A stretch of DNA of 64,000 nucleotides. It comes from Streptomyces sp. SCSIO 75703 (GTDB taxonomy: Bacteria; Actinomycetota; Actinomycetes; Streptomycetales; Streptomycetaceae). The position numbers and the translations under genes were made by a program. The stretch is from contig NZ_CP144555.1 of the NCBI RefSeq assembly GCF_036607905.1, positions 4,464,001 to 4,528,000 on the forward strand, in the 5' to 3' direction. Below the pieces are notes generated by a model. It ran no database searches and had not been told where the DNA came from. It saw only the letters and a program-made list of their open reading frames with translations. Positions 50,197 through 58,522 of the stretch are shown here, piece after piece; position 1 is the first letter of the stretch; every line of letters starts with the position of its first letter.

Positions 50197-51896
50197 CCCA
50201 CGACCACGACCTGGTACTCCGTCCCACCGCCGCCCAGACGGAGGCCGCGCTGAACCCTCCCCCCGGCCGCAACGGCGGAGACCTCGTCGTGGAGAGTCTG
50301 GCCGGGCTCGGCGCGACCACGGTCTTCGGACTGCCCGGCCAGCACGCCCTCGGCATGTTCGACGCGCTGCGCCGTTCCGACCTGCGGTACGTCGGCCTGC
50401 GCGTCGAGAACAACGCCGGTTTCGCCGCCGACGCCTACGGCCGGGTCACCGGCGAGGCCGCCCCCCTGCTGCTGTCGACCGGCCCCGGGGCGCTGACCTC
50501 GCTGGCCGCGCTGCAGGAGGCACGGGCGGCCTCCGCCCCCGTCCTGGCGATCAGCAGCCAGGTCCCGACGGCGGGCCTCGGCGGCGGACGCCACGGCTAC
50601 CTGCACGAACTCCCCGACCAGGCCGCGTCCTTCCGCGGCGTGGTCAAGTCCGTCCACACGGTCCGCACCCAGTCCCAGATCCCCTCCGCCATCGCCGAGG
50701 CGTGGACGTCGGCGCTGACCGTCCCGCACGGCCCCGTGTGGGTGGAGATCCCGCAGGACGTCCTCCTGGCCGAGACCCCGGTCCCCGTGGTGACCGGCGG
50801 CGACGTCCTCCCCGGGGAACTGCCCCCGCGCCCCGAACTGACGGCGCTCGCCGCCGACCTGCTGACGCGCGCCGAGTGCCCCGCGATCATCGCGGGCGGC
50901 GGAGTCGTACGGGCGGACGCGTCGAAGAAGCTCCGGCAGCTCGCGGAACGCCTCCAGGCGCCCGTCGTCACGACCTTCGGCGGCAAGGGCGCCTTCCCCT
51001 GGGAGCACCCGCTCTCGCTCCAGTCCTGGCTGGAGGACCGGCACACCACCGACTTCCTGGAGGACGCCGACGTCCTGCTCGTCGTCGGCTCGGGCCTCGG
51101 CGAACTCTCCTCGAACTACCACACGTTCCGGCCCCGCGGCCGGGTCGTCCAGATCGAGGCCGACCTCGGCAAGCTGGAGTCCAACCACCCCGCGCTCGGC
51201 ATCCACGCGGACGCCCGCCTCGCCCTCCAGGCCCTGCTGGAGACGGTGCCCGAGCGCACCGACCCGACCGCCCCCGACCGCGTCCGGGCCCTGCTGGAGC
51301 GGGTCCGCGCCCGCATCGACGCCCAGGAACTCACCCTGGAACGCGAGGTTCTGGCCGCCGTCCGCCGCGCCCTGCCGGACGGCTCCCCGTCCTTCTGGGA
51401 CATGACGATCCTCGCCTACTGGGCCTGGTCGGCCTTCGATCCCAAGGCGCCCAACACCATGCACTCGGCGCAGGGCGCGGGCGGCCTCGGCTACGGCTTC
51501 CCGGCGGCCCTCGGCGCGGCCGTCGCCGACCCCACCCGCCCGGTGCTGGCGGTCTCCGGCGACGGCGGCGCCCTCTACTCCCTCGCCGAACTCGCCACCG
51601 CCCGCCAGTACGACCTGAACGTCACCTGGCTCATCGTCGACGACGGCGGCTACGGCATCCTGCGCGAGTACATGACCGACACCTTCGGGGAGGCCACGGC
51701 GACGGAGCTGGCCCGCCCCGACTTCGTGGCGCTCGCCGAGTCCTTCGGGGTGCCGGGCGTGCGGACCACCCCGCAGGCGCTGGAGGACGACCTCGCGCGG
51801 GCCCTTGCGGCACCGGGGCCCTCCGTGGTCGTCCTCCCGGCCGTCCTGCGGATGTTCGCGCCGACCCACCTGGGCTCGGGCCTGGGCTCGGGCTGA
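50193..51896 (+). CDS. Thiamine-diphosphate enzyme (acetolactate synthase-like)
   Basis: A 567-aa ThDP-dependent protein. The N-terminal Pyr domain has TTVFGLPGQHALGMFDALRR and the conserved Glu in LRVENNAGFAADAYGRVTGE. The middle domain includes LLVVGSGLGELSSNYHTFRP. The C-terminal PP domain has the metal/ThDP motif AVSGDGGALYSLAELATARQ followed by IVDDGGYGILREYM. These enzymes decarboxylate 2-oxo acids. The GTG at 50193 overlaps the ureohydrolase TGA. A role as 2-ketoarginine decarboxylase (AruI-like) would link it to guanidinobutyrate hydrolysis; this is inference from context. Confidence 0.88.
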   Translation: MTHDHDLVLRPTAAQTEAALNPPPGRNGGDLVVESLAGLGATTVFGLPGQHALGMFDALRRSDLRYVGLRVENNAGFAADAYGRVTGEAAPLLLSTGPGALTSLAALQEARAASAPVLAISSQVPTAGLGGGRHGYLHELPDQAASFRGVVKSVHTVRTQSQIPSAIAEAWTSALTVPHGPVWVEIPQDVLLAETPVPVVTGGDVLPGELPPRPELTALAADLLTRAECPAIIAGGGVVRADASKKLRQLAERLQAPVVTTFGGKGAFPWEHPLSLQSWLEDRHTTDFLEDADVLLVVGSGLGELSSNYHTFRPRGRVVQIEADLGKLESNHPALGIHADARLALQALLETVPERTDPTAPDRVRALLERVRARIDAQELTLEREVLAAVRRALPDGSPSFWDMTILAYWAWSAFDPKAPNTMHSAQGAGGLGYGFPAALGAAVADPTRPVLAVSGDGGALYSLAELATARQYDLNVTWLIVDDGGYGILREYMTDTFGEATATELARPDFVALAESFGVPGVRTTPQALEDDLARALAAPGPSVVVLPAVLRMFAPTHLGSGLGSG

Positions 51897-52290
51897 TCAC
51901 CCGGTCGACTGTCTCTGGTGACCGCCACCGAGAGCGTTCGCACGTTGCGGGGTCCTGTGGACGGCCCGCGTCAGCGGGAGCTGACGCGGCGACGGCACAC
52001 GGGCACGAGACCGGCGACCATCGGGGACATCGACCACGACACGTCCCACCAGCCGGTGCTTGACTCGCCACCCGCAACACTCTGACCTGCATGTTCTTGG
52101 TCTGCTTATATGTCAGTGGCCGAGGTCCCCCCGCGTGCGGAGGGGACCGGTCCTGCCGCAGGTGTCGCCGCTGTCGTGAGGTGCGAGGTCAGGGGGCCGG
52201 TACTGCCACCGGGCGGTGTACGCGCAGGTCGCGTACCGACCCGAAGGTGAGAGACCGCACGGTGAGCCCTGGAGGGGGAAAGGAACTGCC
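51897..52290. other. Spacer between ThDP enzyme and double-HTH regulator
   Basis: 394 nt, locally less GC-rich around 52085-52110 (TTCTTGGTCTGCTTATATG), which could be promoter DNA for the next gene. No gene, RNA or strong terminator recognised. Confidence 0.45.
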
Positions 52291-53727
52291 GTGGAGGATT
52301 TGTTACGGGTCGTCGCGCGCCCGGCCGTTGCCGTGGACGAGGTGCTCGGCTGGCTGGGGAAGCGGGTCGGGGGCGAAGTCGCCGTGCTCGGGGCCGACGC
52401 GGGCGTGGAGTGCGGCACCGCCGCCTTTCCGGACGAGGTGCTCGGGGACGACGTGACGGCGCTCGCTCGCCGGGTGGCCGCCGGGCGGGTGGCCTCCGCC
52501 GTCACCGTCGGCGGGGCCTGGTCGGTGCGGCTGGAGCGGATCGGTGGCCGGCCGCCGTACCGGGTGCTGGTGGTGGCCGGCCACCGCGCGCTGGTGAAGG
52601 AGGAGGCCGTCGCCGCCTCCGGCGTGTGCGCGCTGCTGGATCTGCTGCGGCGGGCCGGGGAGACGGACGTCGCACGCCGGGAGTACGAACGCAAGGCCCG
52701 GCAGGTGGGGCTCGGGCTGTTCATGGCCCTGATGGCGGGGGACGCCATGCTGGCCCGGAGGATGTCGGGGGGCGCCCCGCCACCGCTGCTGGACTGCGAG
52801 CGGCTGCGCGTTCATCTGCTGCGGTGTGTGCCGGACGACCAGGACCGGCTGCTCCGGGCCTACCGGGACGCCTCCGGCTTCCACGGGCGGGGCCTCATGG
52901 TGCGCTGCCCCGTATACGACGAGCATCTGATCTGCCTCATCCCGGAGGGTGAGGGACTGGCCGGCGAACTGCGCGGCCTGGTCGGCGAGAACCGGAGGTA
53001 CGCGCTGGGGATCAGCGCTCCGCTGCCGCCCGCCGCCACCGCCGAGGCGTACGAACAGGCCCGCCATGCCCTGGCGGTGGCCCGCAACGCCCCCGACCGG
53101 GTGGCCGGTTACCAGGGCCGGGAACCGCTGGACCGCCTGCTGCCGCCCGATGTGGCGATGGGGTGGGCCGACGCCTTCCTGCGGCCGATCGACTCGGCAC
53201 CGGCGATGACGGTGGAGATCACCCGGCTGGCCATGCGCTTCCCCCGGGCCGGGGTGGCCCGGCTGCTCGGGATCAGCCGCAACACCGTCGCCGCGCACCT
53301 GCGCCGGGTGGAGAGCGCGCTCGGCGTGGACCTGGGGGACATCCGTACCCGGGCGGTGGTGGCGCTGGCGCTGGCCATCCTGGGACGCCACCGGGACACC
53401 GTGCCGGCGCGGCCCCTGCCGGCCGCCACGCTGGACGATCTCTTCGAGAGCCCGTCCGTGGCGTCCTGGGCCGCGTCCGCGCTCCAGCCGCTCGACGACC
53501 CGGCCCGGCCTCAGCTCCGTTCCACCGTGCGCGCCTGGTTGGAGGCGGGCGCCGACGCGCGGCACGCCGCCCGCCGGCTCGGCAACAGCCGTACCACGGT
53601 CACCGCTCGGCTGCGGGCCGCCGAACGCCTGCTGGACCGCGACCTGTTGGCGGCCGAGTCCGGCGTGCACGAGCTGTTGTACGCCTTCCACCACTGCGGG
53701 GAGATCCGGCTCGACGGGGCACCGTGA
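52291..53727 (+). CDS. Regulator with two PucR-type helix-turn-helix units
   Basis: A 478-aa cytoplasmic protein. GTG 52291 follows AGGA at six nt. The N-terminal half looks like a sensor region (VLGWLGKRVGGEVAVLGADA). The C-terminal half has two similar HTH units about 120 residues apart: GVARLLGISRNTVAAHLRRV followed by ESALGVDL, and AARRLGNSRTTVTARLRAAE followed by RLLDRDL. One PucR/CdaR-type unit is usual, so the duplication is notable. It stands alone, followed 204 nt later by a secreted SH3-like protein gene. Target genes unknown; possibly a cluster-linked or developmental regulator. Confidence 0.82.
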   Translation: MEDLLRVVARPAVAVDEVLGWLGKRVGGEVAVLGADAGVECGTAAFPDEVLGDDVTALARRVAAGRVASAVTVGGAWSVRLERIGGRPPYRVLVVAGHRALVKEEAVAASGVCALLDLLRRAGETDVARREYERKARQVGLGLFMALMAGDAMLARRMSGGAPPPLLDCERLRVHLLRCVPDDQDRLLRAYRDASGFHGRGLMVRCPVYDEHLICLIPEGEGLAGELRGLVGENRRYALGISAPLPPAATAEAYEQARHALAVARNAPDRVAGYQGREPLDRLLPPDVAMGWADAFLRPIDSAPAMTVEITRLAMRFPRAGVARLLGISRNTVAAHLRRVESALGVDLGDIRTRAVVALALAILGRHRDTVPARPLPAATLDDLFESPSVASWAASALQPLDDPARPQLRSTVRAWLEAGADARHAARRLGNSRTTVTARLRAAERLLDRDLLAAESGVHELLYAFHHCGEIRLDGAP

Positions 53728-53931
53728 CCAGCCGTCCGCCGTAGGGCCTGTGCACGGCGCACGGTCGAGGGGGCCGGGTGCGCACCGTGCACAGGCCGGG
53801 CCGGGGAACCGAGCGGTGTGCACAGTTGCCCGTCCTTCCGCCGGCCTTCGCGGGGCGCTGTACTCGGGGTTGCACGGCACGGTGGGAAGTCCCGGGGAGG
53901 GGCTGCCGGGCGGTGCGGGAGGGGACATCCC

Positions 53932-54330
53932 ATGCTGGGAAAGAAGTTGGGGACCATACTCGTCGCGTCCACCGCCCTGGTGGCGGCGTTCGCGGCGCCG
54001 AGTGCCGCGGCGGGGCAGTCGGGCGTGTCGGGACAGGAGGTCCGAGTCCAGGCCAACCAGGTGCACATCTGGCAGAACCAGGTCGCTGTCCGCACGGCCA
54101 GGAGCACCGACTCCACCAAGAGCAAGATCGTGCGGAGGGTCGACAAGGGTTACCACAAGGCGAACTGCCAGCGGACGGGTGACCGGGTGACCGCCGAGGG
54201 TTACACCAACACCTGGTGGGTCTGGCTGACCGAGACGTCGCCGGGCAAGAAGAACGGCGGCTGGGTCACCGCGGTCTACGTGAGCGGCGGGGTCGACAAC
54301 GGGAAGATCCCGGGCATCCCGACCTGCTGA
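53932..54330 (+). CDS. Small secreted SH3-like protein
   Basis: A 132-aa exported protein. The signal peptide GTILVASTALVAAFAAPSAA ends near residue 26. The mature part is a bacterial SH3-like domain: VAVRTARSTDSTKSKIVRRV, the Cys in YHKANCQRTGDRV, GYTNTWWVWLTET and NGGWVTAVYVSGG, ending in a C-terminal Cys that may pair with the first. ATG 53932 follows GGAGGGG. Bacterial SH3 domains often bind peptidoglycan; here that is a guess. A canonical terminator follows at 54413. Confidence 0.8.
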   Translation: MLGKKLGTILVASTALVAAFAAPSAAAGQSGVSGQEVRVQANQVHIWQNQVAVRTARSTDSTKSKIVRRVDKGYHKANCQRTGDRVTAEGYTNTWWVWLTETSPGKKNGGWVTAVYVSGGVDNGKIPGIPTC

Positions 54331-54360
54331 CCTGCCGGCTCCTCGGCGTGACGAGGGTTC

Positions 54361-54386
54361 GTGTCCACCGCGATCGCGGTGGACAC
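54361..54386. other. 26-bp perfect palindrome
   Basis: GTGTCCACCGCGA (54361-54373) followed directly by its reverse complement TCGCGGTGGACAC (54374-54386). It has no loop, and a typical terminator lies 27 bp downstream, so it is more likely a protein-binding or recombination site or an IS end than a terminator. Confidence 0.6.
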
Positions 54387-54412
54387 GAACCGCGCGCCGG
54401 GGTCCGGCCTCC

Positions 54413-54452
54413 CCGATGTGCTCCCGGCTTCCTGGGAGCACATCGGGTTTTT
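54413..54452 (+). terminator. Intrinsic terminator after the SH3-like gene
   Basis: CCGATGTGCTCCC (54413-54425) pairs perfectly with GGGAGCACATCGG (54434-54446), followed by GTTTTT. A 13-bp stem, 8-nt loop and T-run make this the most classical terminator of the window. Confidence 0.92.
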
Positions 54453-54618
54453 CCGCTTGGCCCGTTACGGCCGGCACCTGCGGGTGGACCTCGGCCACCC
54501 ACTCTTCACGCGGAGCAAGGGCCCACTGGTCAGCGACGTGCACATCCGGCGATCCGTCACCTCGGAAGGCTCACGACGCCGTCATCCGCACAGCGTCCAG
54601 GGCCAGGTGCGTCGGCCG

Positions 54619-54922
54619 GTGAAGGAGAGGGCGGCGAACGGCATCGCGGCGATCAAGGGCAACCAGCCGTCCGCGTCGGCACAGGCCGAGGCCCTGCGGT
54701 GGGAGCAGGTGCCCGTAGCGCGCCGTCTCCGAAGGCCGGAGCCGGGCGGCGGGAGTCCCGCTTGGCCAAGACCGCAGCCATCGCGGCGACCCCAGGCAGG
54801 ATCGCCTTCCCGCACGCGCGGCCGGCCCCGCGCGTCCACCGGCGCCGCCAGGAGGACGACAACGCCGAGACCACCCGAGCGATCCGGGGCACCACCGACA
54901 GCCCGCTCCCGCCGGGAACCTG
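54619..54922 (+). pseudogene. Decayed ISAs1-family transposase fragment
   Basis: One frame reads VKERAANGIAAIKGNQPSAS then EALRWEQVPVARRL. After a frameshift near 54730 another frame reads GRRESRLAKTAAIAATPGRI then AFPHARPAPRVHRRR. Both resemble consecutive pieces of ISAs1-type (H repeat-associated) transposases. No start, no full catalytic domain and no terminal repeats remain. The 54453-54618 stretch to the left is unassigned. Confidence 0.65.
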
Positions 54923-54945
54923 ACGCCGCCCTGGGCGGTGACCGG

Positions 54946-55167
54946 TCAGGCGGACAGGTGGCCGTCCTTGACCGCTGTGACGAACGATGCCCAGCCGGCA
55001 GAGGGGAAGACCAGTGCGGGTCCCTGAGGGACCTTTGAGTCGCGGACCGGGACGCCGGTCGGGTAGGCGTCCAGGACCTCTATGCAGCTGCCGCCTTCGT
55101 TGCCGCTGTACGTCGACTTGCGCCAACCGTGCAGGGAGGAGGCGTTGGGGGTGGTGGGTTCATTCAC
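54946..55167 (-). CDS. DUF397 domain protein
   Basis: A 73-aa protein with the family pattern WRKSTYSGNEGGSCIEVLDA, VPVRDSKVPQGPALVFPSAG and WASFVTAVKDG. ATG 55167 lies within the end of the XRE gene (8-nt overlap), so the two are coupled. In Streptomyces, DUF397 proteins pair with XRE-DUF5753 regulators (WhiJ/Scr-type modules) and modulate them, in a manner likened to toxin-antitoxin pairs. Cytoplasmic. Confidence 0.92.
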   Translation of the reverse strand: MNEPTTPNASSLHGWRKSTYSGNEGGSCIEVLDAYPTGVPVRDSKVPQGPALVFPSAGWASFVTAVKDGHLSA

Positions 55168-55954
55168 GATGCTCGTAGTCCTTTGCTGTCGCCCTCATCA
55201 GGGTCAGTGACTCCTTGAGCGGCATTGCATCACCTAGCGCGAGATCGTAGGTGCCTTCAAGGCGGTCGACCATGGCGGGGGAGTCGTGAATCTTGCCCAC
55301 CTGAATGCCTTCGGAGTACGCCACCGGCGGCTGATCCTCGAACTTGAGCAGGGTGAGCATGCTCTGCATGAGGGGGTGGACCCCCAGGCCGAAGGGCAAC
55401 ACGTGGACGCGTACGCGTCCTGATTCCACCAGCTTCACGATGTGGCGGAGTTGTTCCGCCATCACCTCCAGCCCGCCCACCACCCGCCGCAGCACAGCCT
55501 CGTCGAGCAGTGCCCACACTACGGGCGTCACCGGGTCCTTCAGGATCTTCGCCCGCTCAAGGCGTGTGACGACGAGCCTGTCACATTCCGCTTCACCCAC
55601 TGGAGGGAACGAGGTGCTCAGGACCGCGCGTGCGTATCTCTCCGTCTGGAGGATGCCGGGGACGAACGACAGGGCGAACTCTCTGATCATCGTCGCCTGC
55701 TGTTCGAGCTGAAGGGCCGCCTCGAAGTACCCCGCGACAGCGGCGTCGTCGTCCGGCAGGAAGCTGCTGAGCACATCACCCGTGTTCAGCGCCCTGTCGA
55801 GGCGTCTCGCGTCCTCCTTGGACGGGGTGCGCCGGCCCGCCTCGATGTGCGCGATGTGCGAACGCGTCATGACGGTTGCGGTCGCCAGCTCCTGCTGCGT
55901 CAGCCCGGCCGCCTCGCGCTGCGCCTTCAACCACTCCCCATAGATGTTGCTCAT
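55160..55954 (-). CDS. XRE-family regulator with DUF5753 domain (second)
   Basis: A 264-aa protein. The HTH LKAQREAAGLTQQELATATV and RSHIAHIEAGRRTPSKEDAR lie at residues ~8-60. The DUF5753 part includes FALSFVPGILQTERYARAVL, VWALLDEAVLRRVVGG, VHVLPFGLGVHPLMQSMLTL and VDRLEGTYDLALGD. ATG 55954 has GGGAG six nt upstream; TTG 55960 is less likely. It overlaps the DUF397 gene by 8 nt. A TGTGACA inverted repeat lies just upstream, probably its own operator. Different in sequence from the island's XRE protein at 4978-5814. Confidence 0.93.
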   Translation of the reverse strand: MSNIYGEWLKAQREAAGLTQQELATATVMTRSHIAHIEAGRRTPSKEDARRLDRALNTGDVLSSFLPDDDAAVAGYFEAALQLEQQATMIREFALSFVPGILQTERYARAVLSTSFPPVGEAECDRLVVTRLERAKILKDPVTPVVWALLDEAVLRRVVGGLEVMAEQLRHIVKLVESGRVRVHVLPFGLGVHPLMQSMLTLLKFEDQPPVAYSEGIQVGKIHDSPAMVDRLEGTYDLALGDAMPLKESLTLMRATAKDYEHRE

Positions 55955-55966
55955 CGTCAACTCCCG

Positions 55967-55987
55967 TGTGACAGATGCGTTGTCACA
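55967..55987. promoter_or_regulatory. Inverted repeat upstream of XRE gene
   Basis: TGTGACA (55967-55973) and TGTCACA (55981-55987) are perfect 7-bp arms with a 7-nt spacer, 12 nt upstream of the regulator's ATG. A likely autoregulatory operator overlapping promoter or leader. Confidence 0.6.
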
Positions 55988-56118
55988 TCCGACCCTCTGG
56001 CGAGCCTAGTCCGGCCCGTCTCACCCTGTGAGTGGATCGCTACACAGCGACGTCCCTGCGTGTCGACCTGCCCTCGGGCACGGAAGACCCCCGCGACCGC
56101 TACCGACGGTCCGGGGGC

Positions 56119-56514
56119 ATGGCCCTCAACCTCACTGGAGTCGAAGACGTGTTGCACCGTACCGCCCGCCTCGTCGAGCCGCTGCTGCGGCTCCTGTGGC
56201 CCGCCTCCGGGCGCCATCGGCACCGGAACCGGCACCGCGCCGGGGGAGCGGCGCGGCCCACCCCCGCGCCGCCCGCCCCCGTCACACCCGGTCGCCGCCC
56301 CTCCCCGCACGAGGCCCTCCTCGACGGCGAGGACTCCCGGCTCGTCCGCCCCTACCTCCTCGCCCACGAACGACGTGTGCGGGCTGGGCAGCGGCCCGCC
56401 CGCCGCCGGACCCTCTGGCTCGCCGTGCACGGCATCGACGTAGGGCCGCGGCACCTCCACGGTGTCGATGTCGGCTCGCGCCGGCCCCGGGGGAACGAGG
56501 TGGCTGCCGCGTGA
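56119..56514 (+). CDS. Small Streptomyces protein divergent from XRE gene
   Basis: A 131-aa product from ATG 56119. An amphipathic N-terminal helix (GVEDVLHRTARLVEPLLRLL) is followed by a basic His/Arg tract, a Pro-rich linker, then ALLDGEDSRLVRPYLLAHER, a block seen in many small Streptomyces proteins that neighbour XRE regulators. An in-frame GTG at 56032 would add 29 residues. Its TGA overlaps the next gene's GTG by 4 nt. Function unknown; it may be a partner or target of the XRE/DUF397 module. Confidence 0.6.
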   Translation: MALNLTGVEDVLHRTARLVEPLLRLLWPASGRHRHRNRHRAGGAARPTPAPPAPVTPGRRPSPHEALLDGEDSRLVRPYLLAHERRVRAGQRPARRRTLWLAVHGIDVGPRHLHGVDVGSRRPRGNEVAAA

Positions 56515-56879
56515 TCTACGAGAGCCACGACGCCGCCGCCCCCACGGCCGGCCGGCCCCGCCTCCTCCCCTGGTCCAACCTCGACGGCAACCCCTGCCAC
56601 CTCGTCACCGACGACACCGGTACCGGCCGTCTCTCGCGCCTCGCCGACGACGTCGAGGCCGTCCAGCTCGGCATGGCCGACGACCTTCTCGGACACGCCG
56701 TCGACCTCCTGGGCGACGGCAAGTCCACCGCACCCCAACTCCGCTACCTCGCCGCATGCCTGGTCGAGGCGCTGCACGACGTGCACCGCATCGCCCGCAG
56801 CAGGGGAGCGCGTCTTCCCCAGCCTCACGGCGAGGGGAGGAGCCGCGACTCCGTCCCGCAAGAGGGCTCCGGCGTCTGA
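56511..56879 (+). CDS. Small hypothetical protein, 122 aa
   Basis: GTG 56511 (MIYESHDAAAPTAGRPRLLP) overlaps the preceding stop as GTGA. The middle part PWSNLDGNPCHLVTDDTGTG, RLADDVEAVQLGMADDLLGH and QLRYLAACLVEALHDVHRIA is helical and matches a recurring Streptomyces small-protein type associated with the upstream gene. No membrane segment or enzyme motif. Function unknown. Confidence 0.7.
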   Translation: MIYESHDAAAPTAGRPRLLPWSNLDGNPCHLVTDDTGTGRLSRLADDVEAVQLGMADDLLGHAVDLLGDGKSTAPQLRYLAACLVEALHDVHRIARSRGARLPQPHGEGRSRDSVPQEGSGV

Positions 56880-57081
56880 CCCGCCCGCCTCCGCTCCCGA
56901 GCGGGCGGCTGTACCGACGGGAGACCATCGCCCACGAACCGGCCCACGTGAGGGTGTCCGGGTACCGGGAGCGCGCGCTTCCGGCGGCTGCCGCGGAGGG
57001 CACCGCCCGGGTGTGTGGAGCGGCGGGCGGGCCGCGACGAGCCGGGGCGGCGGCTCTGGACGGGCGATGTCCGCCAGGCGG

Positions 57082-57116
57082 GGCCGGGCTCCCTCCGCGC
57101 GGGAGGGAGCCCGGCC
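57082..57116. terminator. Terminator after endonuclease gene
   Basis: GGCCGGGCTCCCTCC (57082-57096) pairs perfectly with GGAGGGAGCCCGGCC (57102-57116) around a 5-nt loop, 10 nt beyond the leftward endonuclease stop. No other feature is seen in 56880-57126. Confidence 0.8.
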
Positions 57117-57126
57117 GCAGTAGTGC

Positions 57127-58026
57127 CTACCAGATCGCCGTGACCCACTCCGGGTGGTCGACGAACGGGTTGCGGTTGTGCTGGTAGGAGTCGTGGATGA
57201 CCTGGTTGCGGCGCTGCTCGAAGGCGTCCGGCGGGTCCTCGGCGCTCCACTTCTTCAGCACGTCCAGCTTGCCGATGAAGGGCTTGCTGCCGTTGCCGAC
57301 GCTGCCGTTGACCTCCAGGTCGGGCCAGCCGTCGTCGCCCTCGTAGCGGACCGCCATGTAGAAGATCATGCGGGCCACGTCCCCCTTGACGGCGTCGCGG
57401 GGTTCGAAGGAGTCGGAGTCGCCGAGGCTGCCGCCGCCGCCCGGGACGGGGGTGCCGCCGTTGTCGAAGTCCTTGTTGCCGCGCGAGCTGTTGACCTGGA
57501 CGTCCGCGGGCCGCAGGTGGTGCAGGTCGGTGCCGGGGCCGGTGGCGGTGCCGAAGTCGCCGTGGGACTTGGCCCACACGTGCTCGCGGTTCCAGTCGCC
57601 GGTGTTGCCGCCGTTGCGCGATTTGGCGCGCGAGTCGCCGGAGTACAGCAGGATCACGTTGGCGCTGTTGCCGGGGTCCTGGTCGGTGTCCTTGAGCGCG
57701 TCCCAGACGGCGGCGTAGGAGAGCTTGGTCTGGTCGCTGATGATCGTGTGGAGGGCGGCCTTCAGGTCGTCGCCGGTCTTGCCGACGGCGTCCTTGTAGT
57801 ACGTCGCGTCGTAGTCCGTCGTGACGGGTGGGGCCGCCGTGATCGGCGTGGCCGCGGGGGCCTTCGGCGCCTGCGGGGCCGCCACGGCCGGTGCGGCGGG
57901 TGGTGTCGGTGGTGCCGGTGTGGCGGTGGCCGGGGCCGCGGTCAGGGAGGGGGCGGCGAGGCCCGCCAGGACGGCGGCCGTGGCGAGGGCCACCGCCCTC
58001 CGGCGCCGGATGCGTATCGCGAGCAT
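57127..58026 (-). CDS. Secreted endonuclease I family nuclease
   Basis: A 299-aa exported protein. The signal peptide (RAVALATAAVLAGLAAPSLTA) is followed by a ~40-residue Ala/Pro/Thr linker. The nuclease domain (about residues 70-299) has the beta-beta-alpha metal motif NREHVWAKSHGDFG with catalytic His, and DLHHLRPADVQVNSSRGNKD, typical of Endonuclease_1 (Pfam family) enzymes such as secreted Streptomyces nucleases. ATG 58026. It degrades DNA and possibly RNA outside the cell for phosphate and nitrogen. Isolated, with its own terminator. Confidence 0.9.
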   Translation of the reverse strand: MLAIRIRRRRAVALATAAVLAGLAAPSLTAAPATATPAPPTPPAAPAVAAPQAPKAPAATPITAAPPVTTDYDATYYKDAVGKTGDDLKAALHTIISDQTKLSYAAVWDALKDTDQDPGNSANVILLYSGDSRAKSRNGGNTGDWNREHVWAKSHGDFGTATGPGTDLHHLRPADVQVNSSRGNKDFDNGGTPVPGGGGSLGDSDSFEPRDAVKGDVARMIFYMAVRYEGDDGWPDLEVNGSVGNGSKPFIGKLDVLKKWSAEDPPDAFEQRRNQVIHDSYQHNRNPFVDHPEWVTAIW

Positions 58027-58522
58027 GTGGGGTGTCCGATCTACGCGGGTTGACAGTGCGTCGATCGTGGCATGCACATGCGGTGCGTCAGGTGGACACC
58101 GCGTGACGATGACGTGACAAAACGCCAGGCCCGGTGAACGGAGGGGACGTCGGGCCGCCGGGGCGGGGGAGGCGGCCGAGCCCCGGGAGGCGGCCGGGGA
58201 CCGGTGCGCCGGGACCCGGCTCCTCGGGTCCAGGAGGGTGACCGGACCGGTCACCCGTTCCCCGGAAGCCCGGCCCGGCGCGCCCGCCCGCTCCCGCTCA
58301 CCGGCCCCGGGACATCCGCCGCCGGGCCCGGCCCCCGCGGCCCCCGGCAGGCCCCCTGCCGTCGGCGCCGGGCGGGGCGTGGACCGGTCCGGGCGGCTGC
58401 GCCGGCCTCCTGCGTACGTCCGGTCCGGTGAGGTGTCGCCACCGAGGGTGACGGCGGGATGAAAAGCCGCCGCGTCCGTGTTGGGGCAACCGGAAGATCA
58501 GGGACGATCGGAGGGCACCGGC
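58027..58522. other. Divergent spacer between endonuclease and ABC exporter genes
   Basis: About 500 nt. It must contain promoters for the leftward nuclease (near 58030-58110) and for the exporter. The middle is plain GC-rich sequence in which I see no gene or structured RNA. Confidence 0.45.
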
